NCBI GenBank assembly: GCA_005879805.1
Contig: VBKL01000054.1
Location: 1-49,606, forward strand
Length of the DNA stretch: 49,606 bases
DNA from: Deltaproteobacteria bacterium
Lineage (GTDB): Bacteria; Myxococcota; Myxococcia; Myxococcales; 40CM-4-68-19
Direction of reading: 5' to 3'
Each line of letters begins with the position of its first letter. Position 1 is the first letter of the stretch. Under the pieces are notes generated by a model. That model saw only the letters and a list, made by a program, of their open reading frames with translations, had not been told where the DNA came from and searched no databases. The position numbers were made by a program, and so were the translations under genes. Shown in pieces: positions 24,308-32,094 of this stretch.

Positions 24308-25647
24308 TCGCCCTCTGCGCCGTCCTCCTCCTCGCGGCGCCCGCGGACGAGAGCAAGTACCCGGCGCCGCTCAAGGAGTTCCTCGCCGCGAAGAACAAGG
24401 ACGGCTCGCCCGTGCTCGGCGACGCGGACCGCAAGGCGCTCGCCGCGCTGCCCGACCACACCCGCGATCTGCTCGGCGCGGCGGCCGAGAGCGTCATCCT
24501 GGGAAGCGCGGCGCATCTCAAGATCCTCCTCTCCCTCGACTTGCCTCCCGCCGCTCTAGAGCTGGTCGCGCAGGACAATTGCATCCTCTGCCATAGCGAT
24601 CCCGGCAACCAGAAGGGCAAGACGCTCTTCGCCACCGATCCGCCGGCGCGCAAGTCGAATCCGCTCCTCAACCTCAAGGAATTCGTCTCCGACGTGCACT
24701 TCCGGCGCGGGCTCTCCTGCTCGGGCTGCCATGGCGGCAAACCGAGCGACGAGATGATGACCAAGGACGTCTACGCGCGCTGGCCGAAGGAAGACGTACG
24801 GCACTCGGACCGGAGCTGGATTCCAGGGTTCTGCGCCAATTGCCACGCCGACTCGAACTTCATGCGCGGGTTCAATCCCACCCTCCCCACCGACCAGCTC
24901 GCCAAGTACCAGACGAGCCAGCACGGGATCCTTCTGCTGCAAGAAAAGGATTCCCGCGCCGCCCAGTGCGTGAGTTGTCACGGCGTTCACGGCATCCGCA
25001 ATTCCAGGAGCCGGCTGTCCTCGGTGCACGTGCAGCGGATTCCGGATACCTGCGGCGCCTGTCACTCGGACGCGAAGCGCATGGAAGGCTTCCGCCTCGC
25101 GGACGGCACACCGCTTCCGACCAACCAGGTCGCGCAATACAAGGAGAGCGTCCACGGCAAGGCGCTGCTCGTGAAGGGCGATCTGGGAGCTCCCACCTGC
25201 ACCGGATGCCACAGAAGCCACGCCGCGATGCCCCCCGACTGCCACTCGCAGTATGCGAAGGACAACCAGCAGTGCGCCGCGACGGCGGTGAGCTTCCGCA
25301 ACGCGCTCGACACGCTGGTCGCGGGACGCGCGGAGATCACCGCTCCTCTCGAGCGCCTCGCCGAGCGGGGCCTCGACGTCGAGCCGCTCTCGCGGACGGC
25401 GAGCGACCTCGACGAGGCGCTGGTGCAGACCCGCAGCAAGGTCCACACTTTCGATCTCTCGAGCTTCCAGGCGGCCGCGCAGCCGGGGAACGACGCGATC
25501 GCCAAGGGACGCGAGCTGATCGCGGAAGAACGCCGCGAGGCGCGCTTCCGCACCCGCGGACTGCTCGCGGCGATCGGCTTCATGAGCCTGATCGCCGCGG
25601 GGATCGCGCTCAAGCTGCGCGAGATCGGGAAACGGCGGATTACTTGA
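24304..25647 (+). CDS. Hexaheme membrane-anchored cytochrome c of the bc-type complex
   Basis: A 447-residue protein with a signal peptide (MIALCAVLLLAAPADES). It has six CxxCH motifs, CILCH, CSGCH, CANCH, CVSCH, CGACH and CTGCH, between about residues 95 and 305. A long helical region follows, then one C-terminal membrane helix (LLAAIGFMSLIAAGIA) with a basic cytoplasmic tail. A further DCH near residue 318 lacks the first Cys and is not a heme site. It replaces the single cytochrome c1/f of canonical complexes, so menaquinol electrons can enter a multiheme chain directly. Its last eight bases overlap the convergent monoheme cytochrome gene. Confidence 0.85.
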   Translation: MIALCAVLLLAAPADESKYPAPLKEFLAAKNKDGSPVLGDADRKALAALPDHTRDLLGAAAESVILGSAAHLKILLSLDLPPAALELVAQDNCILCHSDPGNQKGKTLFATDPPARKSNPLLNLKEFVSDVHFRRGLSCSGCHGGKPSDEMMTKDVYARWPKEDVRHSDRSWIPGFCANCHADSNFMRGFNPTLPTDQLAKYQTSQHGILLLQEKDSRAAQCVSCHGVHGIRNSRSRLSSVHVQRIPDTCGACHSDAKRMEGFRLADGTPLPTNQVAQYKESVHGKALLVKGDLGAPTCTGCHRSHAAMPPDCHSQYAKDNQQCAATAVSFRNALDTLVAGRAEITAPLERLAERGLDVEPLSRTASDLDEALVQTRSKVHTFDLSSFQAAAQPGNDAIAKGRELIAEERREARFRTRGLLAAIGFMSLIAAGIALKLREIGKRRIT

Positions 25648-25972
25648 ACGCGCGGATGTACTGGACGAGCGCGTCGATCTGGGCCGGCTCCAGCTTGTCC
25701 TTGTAAGGCTCCATCTCGACGCCTTCTTTGGTGGCGCCGGTCTCGATCGCCTTCTTGATGTCGGCGTCGCTCTTCGCCTTCTGCCAGGCGGGCTTGGTGA
25801 AGTCGGAAAGCTTCGCCTTCTGGCCCTGCTCGGTGTCTCCTTTGCCTTCGGCGCCGTGGCAGGAGGCGCACTTCGCCTTCCAGTTGCGGGCGGTCTTCTT
25901 GTCCTCCTGGGCATGGGCCGAAACGGCGCAGAGAGTGAAGGCAAGGAGCATCGCTGTCGGAAGCATTCGCAT
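25640..25972 (-). CDS. Monoheme class I cytochrome c
   Basis: A 110-residue protein with a signal peptide ending near AHAQ, one CASCH motif (about residue 36) and a distal Met candidate in VEMEPYK (about 87). It is a small periplasmic electron shuttle. A close paralog, about 55% identical by eye, is at 36227-36571. GAGGAG precedes the ATG. It lies 39 bases after the 13-heme cytochrome gene and is likely last in the conduit operon, where it could link the bc or Qrc complexes to the outer-membrane conduit. Confidence 0.85.
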   Translation of the reverse strand: MRMLPTAMLLAFTLCAVSAHAQEDKKTARNWKAKCASCHGAEGKGDTEQGQKAKLSDFTKPAWQKAKSDADIKKAIETGATKEGVEMEPYKDKLEPAQIDALVQYIRAFK

Positions 25973-26011
25973 CTGGGGTCTCTCCTCGGGGGGAAGTGCG
26001 GTTGTACGGCG

Positions 26012-27064
26012 TCAGAAGTGGCAGGCGACGCAACGTCCGTCGTTGCGAGCTTCGTTGATGTCGTGCCGCGTGCGGAAGCCCGCCGGATGGGGATCGCCGC
26101 CGATGCCGCCCACCTTGTGGCAGCTCACGCAGTTCGACTGTTCCCCTTGATCATGGCACGCCGCGCAGCTCGAGATGTTCCGGCGCGCCTCGGTGCCGTG
26201 GAACTGCGGCGAGCCGGGGAGGACCCACCCGGGCGGGTGGGGATTGCGAGCGCTCGCCCCGGCGGAGATCCGCTCGTGCTGGTGGCAGGTCTCGCACGAG
26301 CTGACCGCGTGGCAGCGCTGGCAGAGGGCCGGATCGGACCTCGCGTCGATCGAGTGGCGGCCGAGGAAGTCCTGGCGGTGGATGAACCTGCGATCGGGAC
26401 GATCGACGAGCCTGGTCTCGACCGGCACCATCACCGTCTTCTCGGCGTGGCAGTCGAGGCAGAAGTTCTGCTCGTGGCAGGCGGCGCAGGACTTCCCCGA
26501 TGCGCGCGCGACGTTGCCGTGGCGGCGCAGGAAGTCGCCCTGGTGCGATACCTCGGTGACCGGCACCAGCGGGTAGGAGGCCAGATCGAGGTGGCAGGTG
26601 GTGCACTGCGCGTCGTCGTACTGCTTGGAATGGTTGTGACAGGTGAGGCAAGCGGCATGCCCGGCGGTGATCATCACCGGTTTGCGCGGCTCGGCGAGCT
26701 GCTTGTGGCACACAGAGCAGTCCTCCTTCACTCTGTCGAGATGAGCCGCGTGATCGAAATTCAACCTCGGCGGGCGCTTCGGCCACGGCCCTGCGTGGCG
26801 GACGTCGCTGTGGCACATGGCGCACTCGCCCGCCGCCTTCTTCGCCTTGTGGCACTCGAGGCATTTCGCCTCGTTCGGCAGGAAATCGCCGGCGAGCGTC
26901 TTCGCGTCCCAGACCGGCTCGTGGCAGGTGATGCAGTCCACGTTCGCCTGCTTGTGGCGCGCGTGAGGGAAGAGGATCTCGTCGCCGCCGGCGCTCGTTC
27001 CGAGAACGGTCGCGGCGGTCGCGCAGGCCGCCACGGCGGCGGCGAGCACGAGCAGGTACTTCAT
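26012..27064 (-). CDS. 13-heme periplasmic cytochrome c of a porin-cytochrome conduit
   Basis: A 350-residue exported protein with a signal peptide and 13 CxxCH motifs, starting CITCH, CLECH, CAMCH, CSVCH and ending CVSCH, CVACH. Many additional His can act as axial ligands. Position and composition match the inner, periplasm-facing cytochrome (MtrA/OmaB-like) that plugs an outer-membrane barrel and passes electrons across the membrane. Its ATG overlaps the stop of the barrel gene. Relationship to a specific named family is not claimed. Confidence 0.85.
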   Translation of the reverse strand: MKYLLVLAAAVAACATAATVLGTSAGGDEILFPHARHKQANVDCITCHEPVWDAKTLAGDFLPNEAKCLECHKAKKAAGECAMCHSDVRHAGPWPKRPPRLNFDHAAHLDRVKEDCSVCHKQLAEPRKPVMITAGHAACLTCHNHSKQYDDAQCTTCHLDLASYPLVPVTEVSHQGDFLRRHGNVARASGKSCAACHEQNFCLDCHAEKTVMVPVETRLVDRPDRRFIHRQDFLGRHSIDARSDPALCQRCHAVSSCETCHQHERISAGASARNPHPPGWVLPGSPQFHGTEARRNISSCAACHDQGEQSNCVSCHKVGGIGGDPHPAGFRTRHDINEARNDGRCVACHF

Positions 27065-28320
27065 CGGAACCCTCCCGGCAGGCGCGCGGGGACGCCGAAC
27101 CGCCAGGCGACGCGCGCGATGACCTCGGTCCGCCGCTCGAAATAGGGAGTGGTCCCGAACGAGCCGGCGAGCATCGCCTCCCAGCCGGGCAAGAACGCCC
27201 AGCCGCCCGTCAGGGTGGCGACGAACGATCGCTTCTCCGCGTTGATTTGACGCTCGAGCCAGTACGCGTCGAGATCGAGGGTCACCGTGACGTTGCGGGG
27301 GAACCGGCGGATGCCGAACAGGCGCGCAAGCTTGTAGCCGTTGTCGGGCTCGGTGAGAAGCCGCGCCTCCGCGCCGAAGGAGCCACCCGTCGGCGTACGG
27401 AAGGTCGCGCGCGCGCCGCCGCGGTGGCCGTTTCCGCCTTCCACTTTCAAGAAGTGCCAGTCGCCTTCGAGGGAGAGAGGCTGCAAGAGGCGGTAGACGA
27501 CCTCGCCGCCCGCCTCGTCCCTGCGCTCCTCGGAGAAGACGGAGAAGATCGAGGTCCGGTCGAGGAACAGGTCCGGCGCGGTGCGCTGGACGTCGGCGAC
27601 GAGCTGGAGCTTCGGGCTCGCCTGCCAGAGCCCCTGCAGCCGCGCCTCCGCGAGCCTCGCTTCCTCGAGGCTCCATTGCCCCAGGGCGTTGACGGTGACC
27701 GCCCGGATCGGCGTCCAGCTCCCCTCCAGCGCCACGTCCCGGCGAGCGATGTAGCCTTTGCGCAAGGCGTAGACGAACGAGGCTCCTACCTCCGAGTCGA
27801 AGGCGTGGCGCCAGAACACCCGCGCTCCGGTGAGGAAGTCGCCGCCGGCCTGGCTGAAGCGCGGCTGCACCGGGACACCGGCCCAGGCTTGCGCGCCGAT
27901 TCCATTGCGGACGACGCCGTCCGCGGCGATCCCGTCGAGCTGCGTGGCCCGCACCGCGCCGCCCACCGCGAGCTGCCGGCCGACGCGCAAGAGCAGGTGG
28001 CGCTTCAAGACCCGGCCCTCGACGAAGAGGGAATCGACGTCTCCCGCGGTGCGGTGCTCGTCGAACGGCGTCCCGAGCGTGAGCCGTCCCCAAGCGCGCG
28101 CCACGATGCGCACGTCCTGCAGGACGTCGCCGCCGTCCGAGCGCGCGCTCAGCGCGAAGCTCTCGTAGAGGGGCGTTTCCTGATGGCCGCCGTCGCGAAC
28201 GTAAGGACGGGAATCGAGGAGCGTCGTCGCGCTTCCGTCGGCCCGTGCCGCTCCCGCGCCGGCGAGCGCGAGCAAGGACCCCGCCGCCCGCGCGAGCCGC
28301 AACCCGTTAGCGAACGACAT
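27061..28320 (-). CDS. Outer-membrane beta-barrel of a porin-cytochrome conduit
   Basis: A 419-residue protein with a signal peptide (LLALAGAGAARADG) and alternating polar/hydrophobic strands throughout, with a C-terminal aromatic strand and R/F ending (ARVAWRFG). It is probably an MtrB/OmbB-like barrel sheathing the multiheme chain. No Cys or heme motif is present. It overlaps the upstream surface-cytochrome gene by 14 bases and the downstream 13-heme gene by ATGA, so all three are translated together. Identity rests on fold pattern and context. Confidence 0.78.
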   Translation of the reverse strand: MSFANGLRLARAAGSLLALAGAGAARADGSATTLLDSRPYVRDGGHQETPLYESFALSARSDGGDVLQDVRIVARAWGRLTLGTPFDEHRTAGDVDSLFVEGRVLKRHLLLRVGRQLAVGGAVRATQLDGIAADGVVRNGIGAQAWAGVPVQPRFSQAGGDFLTGARVFWRHAFDSEVGASFVYALRKGYIARRDVALEGSWTPIRAVTVNALGQWSLEEARLAEARLQGLWQASPKLQLVADVQRTAPDLFLDRTSIFSVFSEERRDEAGGEVVYRLLQPLSLEGDWHFLKVEGGNGHRGGARATFRTPTGGSFGAEARLLTEPDNGYKLARLFGIRRFPRNVTVTLDLDAYWLERQINAEKRSFVATLTGGWAFLPGWEAMLAGSFGTTPYFERRTEVIARVAWRFGVPARLPGGFR

Positions 28321-29506
28321 CGATGGTACCGTTCATGTGCGCGCTCGTGCGCGCCCCAGGAGGGCCGGAGACGATGATGGAGCCGGTCCTCGTCACCGTG
28401 TTCGCGTGGCAGTCGGCGCATCTGGTCAAGTCGTTGACGTTGATGCCGGCGTGCGCCGGCGTGCTCGGCGGGATGCCGTGGCACGACCCGCAGAACGCTT
28501 GGGAGGTCCCGAGCGTCCACACCGGCGTGCGCAGCTGGAAGCTCGTGTCGCGCGCCATGTTCTGTCCGCCGCCATGGCAGTAGACGCCCGAGCAGGAGGT
28601 CCCGTTCCAGACGGGACTCGCGCCGTCGGCGAGCGCCAGTCCGGTAAAGATCACGGTGGCGGGCTGGCCGACGTCGATGTGCCCGGGGCTCTCGATCTGC
28701 GGCGGCACCACGTGGCAGGTAGTGCAGGGGATGGTCCCGGAGATGAGCGTCTTGCCGAGCACGTGCGCCTGGTGGGCGCCGACTCCTCGCACCGAGGGAC
28801 TGGTGTTCCCGAATCGGTCGTGCGGCGGGGCCGGCGTCTGGTCGCTACCGTGGCACGAGGAGCAGTTCGCGGTCCCGTCCGCGGCGGCTTTCAGCGCGTG
28901 GCACTCCTGACACGAGACGGCCGCCTTCCCGCCGGCGAAGTCGGTGCCGTGGCAAAGCTGGCAGTCGCCAAAGTTCCAGTGCCGGTCGCGCACCAGGTTG
29001 GAATGGAAGTCGGGATCGTTCGGGTTGAGGATGCCGCCCTCGTGCACGAGGGAGCGGAAGAAGGAGAGCTGGCCGTCCACCACCCATTCGCGGGTCTTCT
29101 CGAACGCTCCGGATACCGGCGCATGCACCGCGTCGGCCCCCGCCGGGTCGATGGTGCGTAGGAGCAAGGACCCCGCGTCGCCCGCGACGGCGACCGGCGC
29201 GGCCGTCGGGCCGAGCGCCTCCAGGTACGAGGTGGTCCGGTACCCCAAGGGGGCCGCGGGGCCGGAATGGCAGGAGTTGCACTGCGCCGCGAAGAGCGGC
29301 GCGATATCCTCCTCCCAGCTCACTGGCTGGGCGAGGCGCCCCTGCTCGGGACGGGCCTTCGAGCAGGAGCACAACAACAAGGTTGCCAGTGCGGTCAGGG
29401 TGAGCGTGGCAAAAAGTTCGCGGAAATTAACGATCGCGCAAAACCTGCGCGATTCGATGAATTGGCAAAGGAGCTGATGCAATTCGCCATCAGCCGAGAT
29501 CGTCAT
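28307..29506 (-). CDS. Outer-surface multiheme cytochrome c, probable lipoprotein
   Basis: A 399-residue protein. The hydrophobic N-terminal segment ends LLLCSCSK, a possible lipobox, after an unusually long leader. Seven CxxCH motifs (CNSCH, CQLCH, CQECH, CSSCH, CTTCH, CGSCH, CADCH) and one CSGVYCH, a CxxxxCH motif typical of Geobacter-type surface cytochromes, give eight heme sites. It should be the outward-facing terminal of the conduit with the barrel and the 13-heme protein. The ATG at 29506 is chosen because the predicted sigma-54 start lies 54 bases upstream; its ribosome-binding site is weak, and a later start is possible. Confidence 0.8.
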   Translation of the reverse strand: MTISADGELHQLLCQFIESRRFCAIVNFRELFATLTLTALATLLLCSCSKARPEQGRLAQPVSWEEDIAPLFAAQCNSCHSGPAAPLGYRTTSYLEALGPTAAPVAVAGDAGSLLLRTIDPAGADAVHAPVSGAFEKTREWVVDGQLSFFRSLVHEGGILNPNDPDFHSNLVRDRHWNFGDCQLCHGTDFAGGKAAVSCQECHALKAAADGTANCSSCHGSDQTPAPPHDRFGNTSPSVRGVGAHQAHVLGKTLISGTIPCTTCHVVPPQIESPGHIDVGQPATVIFTGLALADGASPVWNGTSCSGVYCHGGGQNMARDTSFQLRTPVWTLGTSQAFCGSCHGIPPSTPAHAGINVNDLTRCADCHANTVTRTGSIIVSGPPGARTSAHMNGTIDVVR

Positions 29507-29571
29507 CAACGACCCCTCTTGGCGTGGCCGTCGAGACTCCTCGCGAGCGCCATTGCATACCAACCGTCTCA

Positions 29572-29661
29572 GCAAGTGGCGTACCGCACAGGGCCTGCGG
29601 CGGCCCGCCGCGCGCGATGCGGAACGGGTCCCGGGTGCGAGGCCCGCACGCAATGACTGGT
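29572..29661 (-). promoter_or_regulatory. Sigma-54 promoter and dyad for the conduit operon
   Basis: The minus strand reads CGGTACG-CCAC-TTGC (29572-29586), GG-N10-GC. CGCAA-TGA-CTGGT at 29649-29661 is a half-perfect dyad centred 70 bp upstream of the GG. The surrounding 29507-29884 has no gene; it also holds an inverted repeat TTTGCGC/GCGCAAA at 29752-29758 and 29774-29780. Confidence 0.5.
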
Positions 29662-29884
29662 CGAGGTTCGATGGTCCCGGCCCACGCGACGGCCGGCGCC
29701 CGCCTTCGCCGCGGCCCGCGCCGGCGCCCCGCCTGCCGCTCTCACGCGAGATTTGCGCGAGGGCATTCGCATTGCGCAAAACCATGCGTGCGGGAAGGTC
29801 GCTCCGGTGCCGGTCCTTCTCTCTCATCGGGGAGGATCCGCGAGAATTTTGCAAAGGCATCCTTCTTGTATCGACCCTCCTGGC

Positions 29885-30151
29885 ATGACGGCGTTGGCGA
29901 CGGTCACGCAGGCTCGGCTCCTCCAGCGGCGGACGGCGCTGCGGCAGTCGTTGGCCAAAGGGACGTCGATGCACCAGGCAGCCGCGGCCCGGGAGCTGGC
30001 CGAGACCGAGGCCGCACTCGCGCGCATCGAGCAAGGCAGGTTCGGACGCTGCGACGGGTGTGGCGGAGCGATCGGCCGGCAGCGACTCCTGGCGCTGCCC
30101 GCGGTGCGCCTCTGCATCGAGTGTACGTCGAAGGTCCACGCGACTCGATAG
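29885..30151 (+). CDS. DksA/TraR-type C4 zinc-finger protein
   Basis: An 88-residue protein. A coiled-coil region of about 40 residues (RTALRQSLAKG to LARIEQG) precedes the DksA/TraR finger CDGCGGAIGRQRLLALPA with a final CIEC (about residues 57-80). Such proteins enter the RNA polymerase secondary channel and modulate transcription. The length is close to TraR and shorter than DksA, and the usual acidic pair at the coiled-coil tip is not obvious. A GG-N10-GT element (29856-29869) might be its promoter, but it would put transcription just before the ATG. It lies just upstream of the sigma-54 activator gene. Confidence 0.75.
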   Translation: MTALATVTQARLLQRRTALRQSLAKGTSMHQAAAARELAETEAALARIEQGRFGRCDGCGGAIGRQRLLALPAVRLCIECTSKVHATR

Positions 30152-30156
30152 CGAGA

Positions 30157-30255
30157 CGCAAGGGGTGCACTCGCCAGGGCCTTTCGCCCCCGAAGCGCAA
30201 TTGTTGCAGGGACTTTCGCCCTCCCTCACCGTCGCTGCGACGGCCCACGGGTTGC
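30157..30255 (+). promoter_or_regulatory. Dyads and sigma-54 promoter of the activator gene
   Basis: CGCAA-GGG-GTGCA (30157-30169) and CGCAA-TTG-TTGCA (30196-30208) precede CGGCCCA-CGGG-TTGCA (GG 30242-30243, GC 30254-30255). Dyad centres are 79 and 40 bp upstream of the GG. The predicted start near 30267 leaves a 29-base leader. This suggests autoregulation of the activator. Confidence 0.6.
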
Positions 30256-30295
30256 ACCACGAGGAACCACAAAATCCGGCAGTGGAGATTCGCCC

Positions 30296-31711
30296 ATGGG
30301 AGCGGAACGGATCCTTTTGGTCGACGACGAGCAGAACGCGCGGAGCGCTCTCAAGAGCCTCCTTTCCGAGGAAGGCTACGAGATCGGCGAGGCCAAGGAC
30401 GGGGAGGAAGCGCTCGGCATCATCGGCGACTTCGCTCCCGGGGTTGTCCTCGCCGACCTGCGGATGCCGCGGATGGACGGCCTGACCTTCCTGAAGAAGG
30501 CGAAGGAGCAGGGGTCGGACGCGGTCTTCATCATCATGACCGCGTTCGCCGACGTCGAATCGGCTGTCGAGGCCATGAAGGCCGGCGCCGAGAACTACCT
30601 GACGAAGCCGGTCTCGGTGGACGCGCTCCTCCTCTTCATCGCCAAGGCGGTGGGGAAGCGGAAGCTCGAGCGCGACGCGGCGAGCCTCCGCGAGCGCGTG
30701 CACGAGCGCTTCCGCTTGGGCGGCATGGTCGGGGAATCGCCCGAGCTGCAAGCGATCTTCGAGCTGGTGAAGAAGGCCGCGCCCACCAAGGCGACGGTGC
30801 TCATCCTCGGGGAATCGGGCACCGGCAAGGAGCTCATCGCCCAGGCGCTGCACGAGGAGTCGCCGCGGCGCGAACGGCCCTTCATCAAGGTGAGCTGCGC
30901 GGCGCTCAGCGAGACCCTGCTCGAAAGCGAGCTGTTCGGCCACGAGCGCGGGTCGTTCACCGGCGCGATCGGCCGCCGTGAAGGCCGCTTCGAGCTCGCC
31001 GACGGCGGGACGCTCTTTCTCGACGAGATCGGCGAGATCCCGCTCTCGACCCAGGTGAAGCTCCTGCGCGCGCTGCAGCAACGCGAATTCGAACGGGTAG
31101 GCGGGACCGAAACGTTGAAGGTCGACGTGCGCGTCATCGCGGCCACCAACCGGGACCTCTTGACCGCAGTGAAGACCGGGCGGTTCCGCGAGGAACTCTT
31201 CTACCGGCTCAACGTCGTGACCATCACGCTGCCGCCGCTCCGCAAGCGCAAGGGCGACATCCCGGCGCTGGTCAGCCATTTCATCGACAAGTACGCGAAG
31301 AGCCATGGCAAGGCGATCCGAGCCCTCGGGTCCGGAACCCTGACCGCGCTTCTCGCCCACGACTGGCCGGGCAACGTGCGGGAGCTGGAGAATGCCATCG
31401 AGCGCGCCGTGGTCCTCTCCCGCGAAGGGGAGCTGACCCTCGAGGACCTGCCCTCTTCGCTCCGCGGCGCTCGCGCCCGCGTTCCTACCTCCAGCTACAT
31501 CGCTGCGGGTACCACGCTGCGGGAGATGGAACGGGACGCCATCCTGCGCACGCTCGCGCTGACCGGCGGCTCGACCGTAAGGGCCGCGAAGATGCTCGGT
31601 ATCAGCGCGCGGAAGGTGCAGTACCGGCTCAAGGAGTACCGCCAGACGGAGCAGCTGCCGCACGAGGATGAGGAGCCCGCCCCGCCGGGAGGAAGCACGG
31701 CGGCGGCGTAA
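30296..31711 (+). CDS. NtrC-family sigma-54 activator (response regulator) 1
   Basis: A 471-residue protein. A receiver domain (residues 1-120) has acidic residues D10/D11, phospho-acceptor D54 and the switch Thr and Lys in [15 protein letters not shown] and LTKPVS. A central AAA+ domain (about 140-375) has Walker A GESGTGKE, a GSFTGA loop (Ser where most have Ala) that contacts sigma-54, and Walker [13 protein letters not shown] Fis-type helix-turn-helix ([19 protein letters not shown]) follows near 430-455. It should bind dyad enhancers and drive sigma-54 promoters when phosphorylated. It is highly similar to the protein at 42895-44286. No kinase is adjacent. Confidence 0.92.
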   Translation: MGAERILLVDDEQNARSALKSLLSEEGYEIGEAKDGEEALGIIGDFAPGVVLADLRMPRMDGLTFLKKAKEQGSDAVFIIMTAFADVESAVEAMKAGAENYLTKPVSVDALLLFIAKAVGKRKLERDAASLRERVHERFRLGGMVGESPELQAIFELVKKAAPTKATVLILGESGTGKELIAQALHEESPRRERPFIKVSCAALSETLLESELFGHERGSFTGAIGRREGRFELADGGTLFLDEIGEIPLSTQVKLLRALQQREFERVGGTETLKVDVRVIAATNRDLLTAVKTGRFREELFYRLNVVTITLPPLRKRKGDIPALVSHFIDKYAKSHGKAIRALGSGTLTALLAHDWPGNVRELENAIERAVVLSREGELTLEDLPSSLRGARARVPTSSYIAAGTTLREMERDAILRTLALTGGSTVRAAKMLGISARKVQYRLKEYRQTEQLPHEDEEPAPPGGSTAAA

Positions 31712-32037
31712 CTGCGCGATGATCAAATGAGCACGACGTGATCGCAGCCGTGAACCTGGACGGCGACGGTCACGTCATTCCGCATCGACCCCCTCATGAT
31801 CGCGTGACGCTGCGCGTCCCTGATCAGCCGCCGCGCTCGCGCTCGTAGTCGCGCAATCAGGACACGACACCGGTCGCTCGGCGAGGTCCTGCCGCATCGA
31901 GCTGCCCTCGGGCCTCGTATCCAGGGTTTGCGCCAGGCGAGGACTCGAGCTCGTCACGCAAGCGGATTACCTAGATCACCAAGGCGGGATCCGCCTCGTA
32001 TGGCTGCTGGTCCGCTGTGCGCCCGAAGCCGGAAGAA

Positions 32038-32070
32038 GGCGGTGACCCCGCGCTCTGCGGTGCCACCGCC
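32038..32070 (-). terminator. Hairpin after the decaheme cytochrome gene, possible terminator
   Basis: GGCGGTG (32038-32044) pairs with CACCGCC (32064-32070). On the minus strand the stem is followed by TTCTTCC, a weak pyrimidine tract, 25 bases after the stop at 32095. The rest of 31712-32094 shows no convincing gene, only short palindromes such as AGGCGGGATCCGCCT near 31983-31997. Confidence 0.35.
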
Positions 32071-32094
32071 TCCGGACTCGCATCGGCCGTTCGC

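Noticed and set aside
25240..25330. Seventh heme site or a frameshift in the hexaheme cytochrome near PPDCHSQY
   Set aside because: DCH lacks the first Cys, and none of the other frames continues the family with a CxxCH, so the reading frame is kept and six hemes are counted.
31712..32094. tRNA or other structured RNA in the gap after activator 1
   Set aside because: No cloverleaf, T-loop sequence or conserved RNA core is visible; only short palindromes and a weak hairpin.
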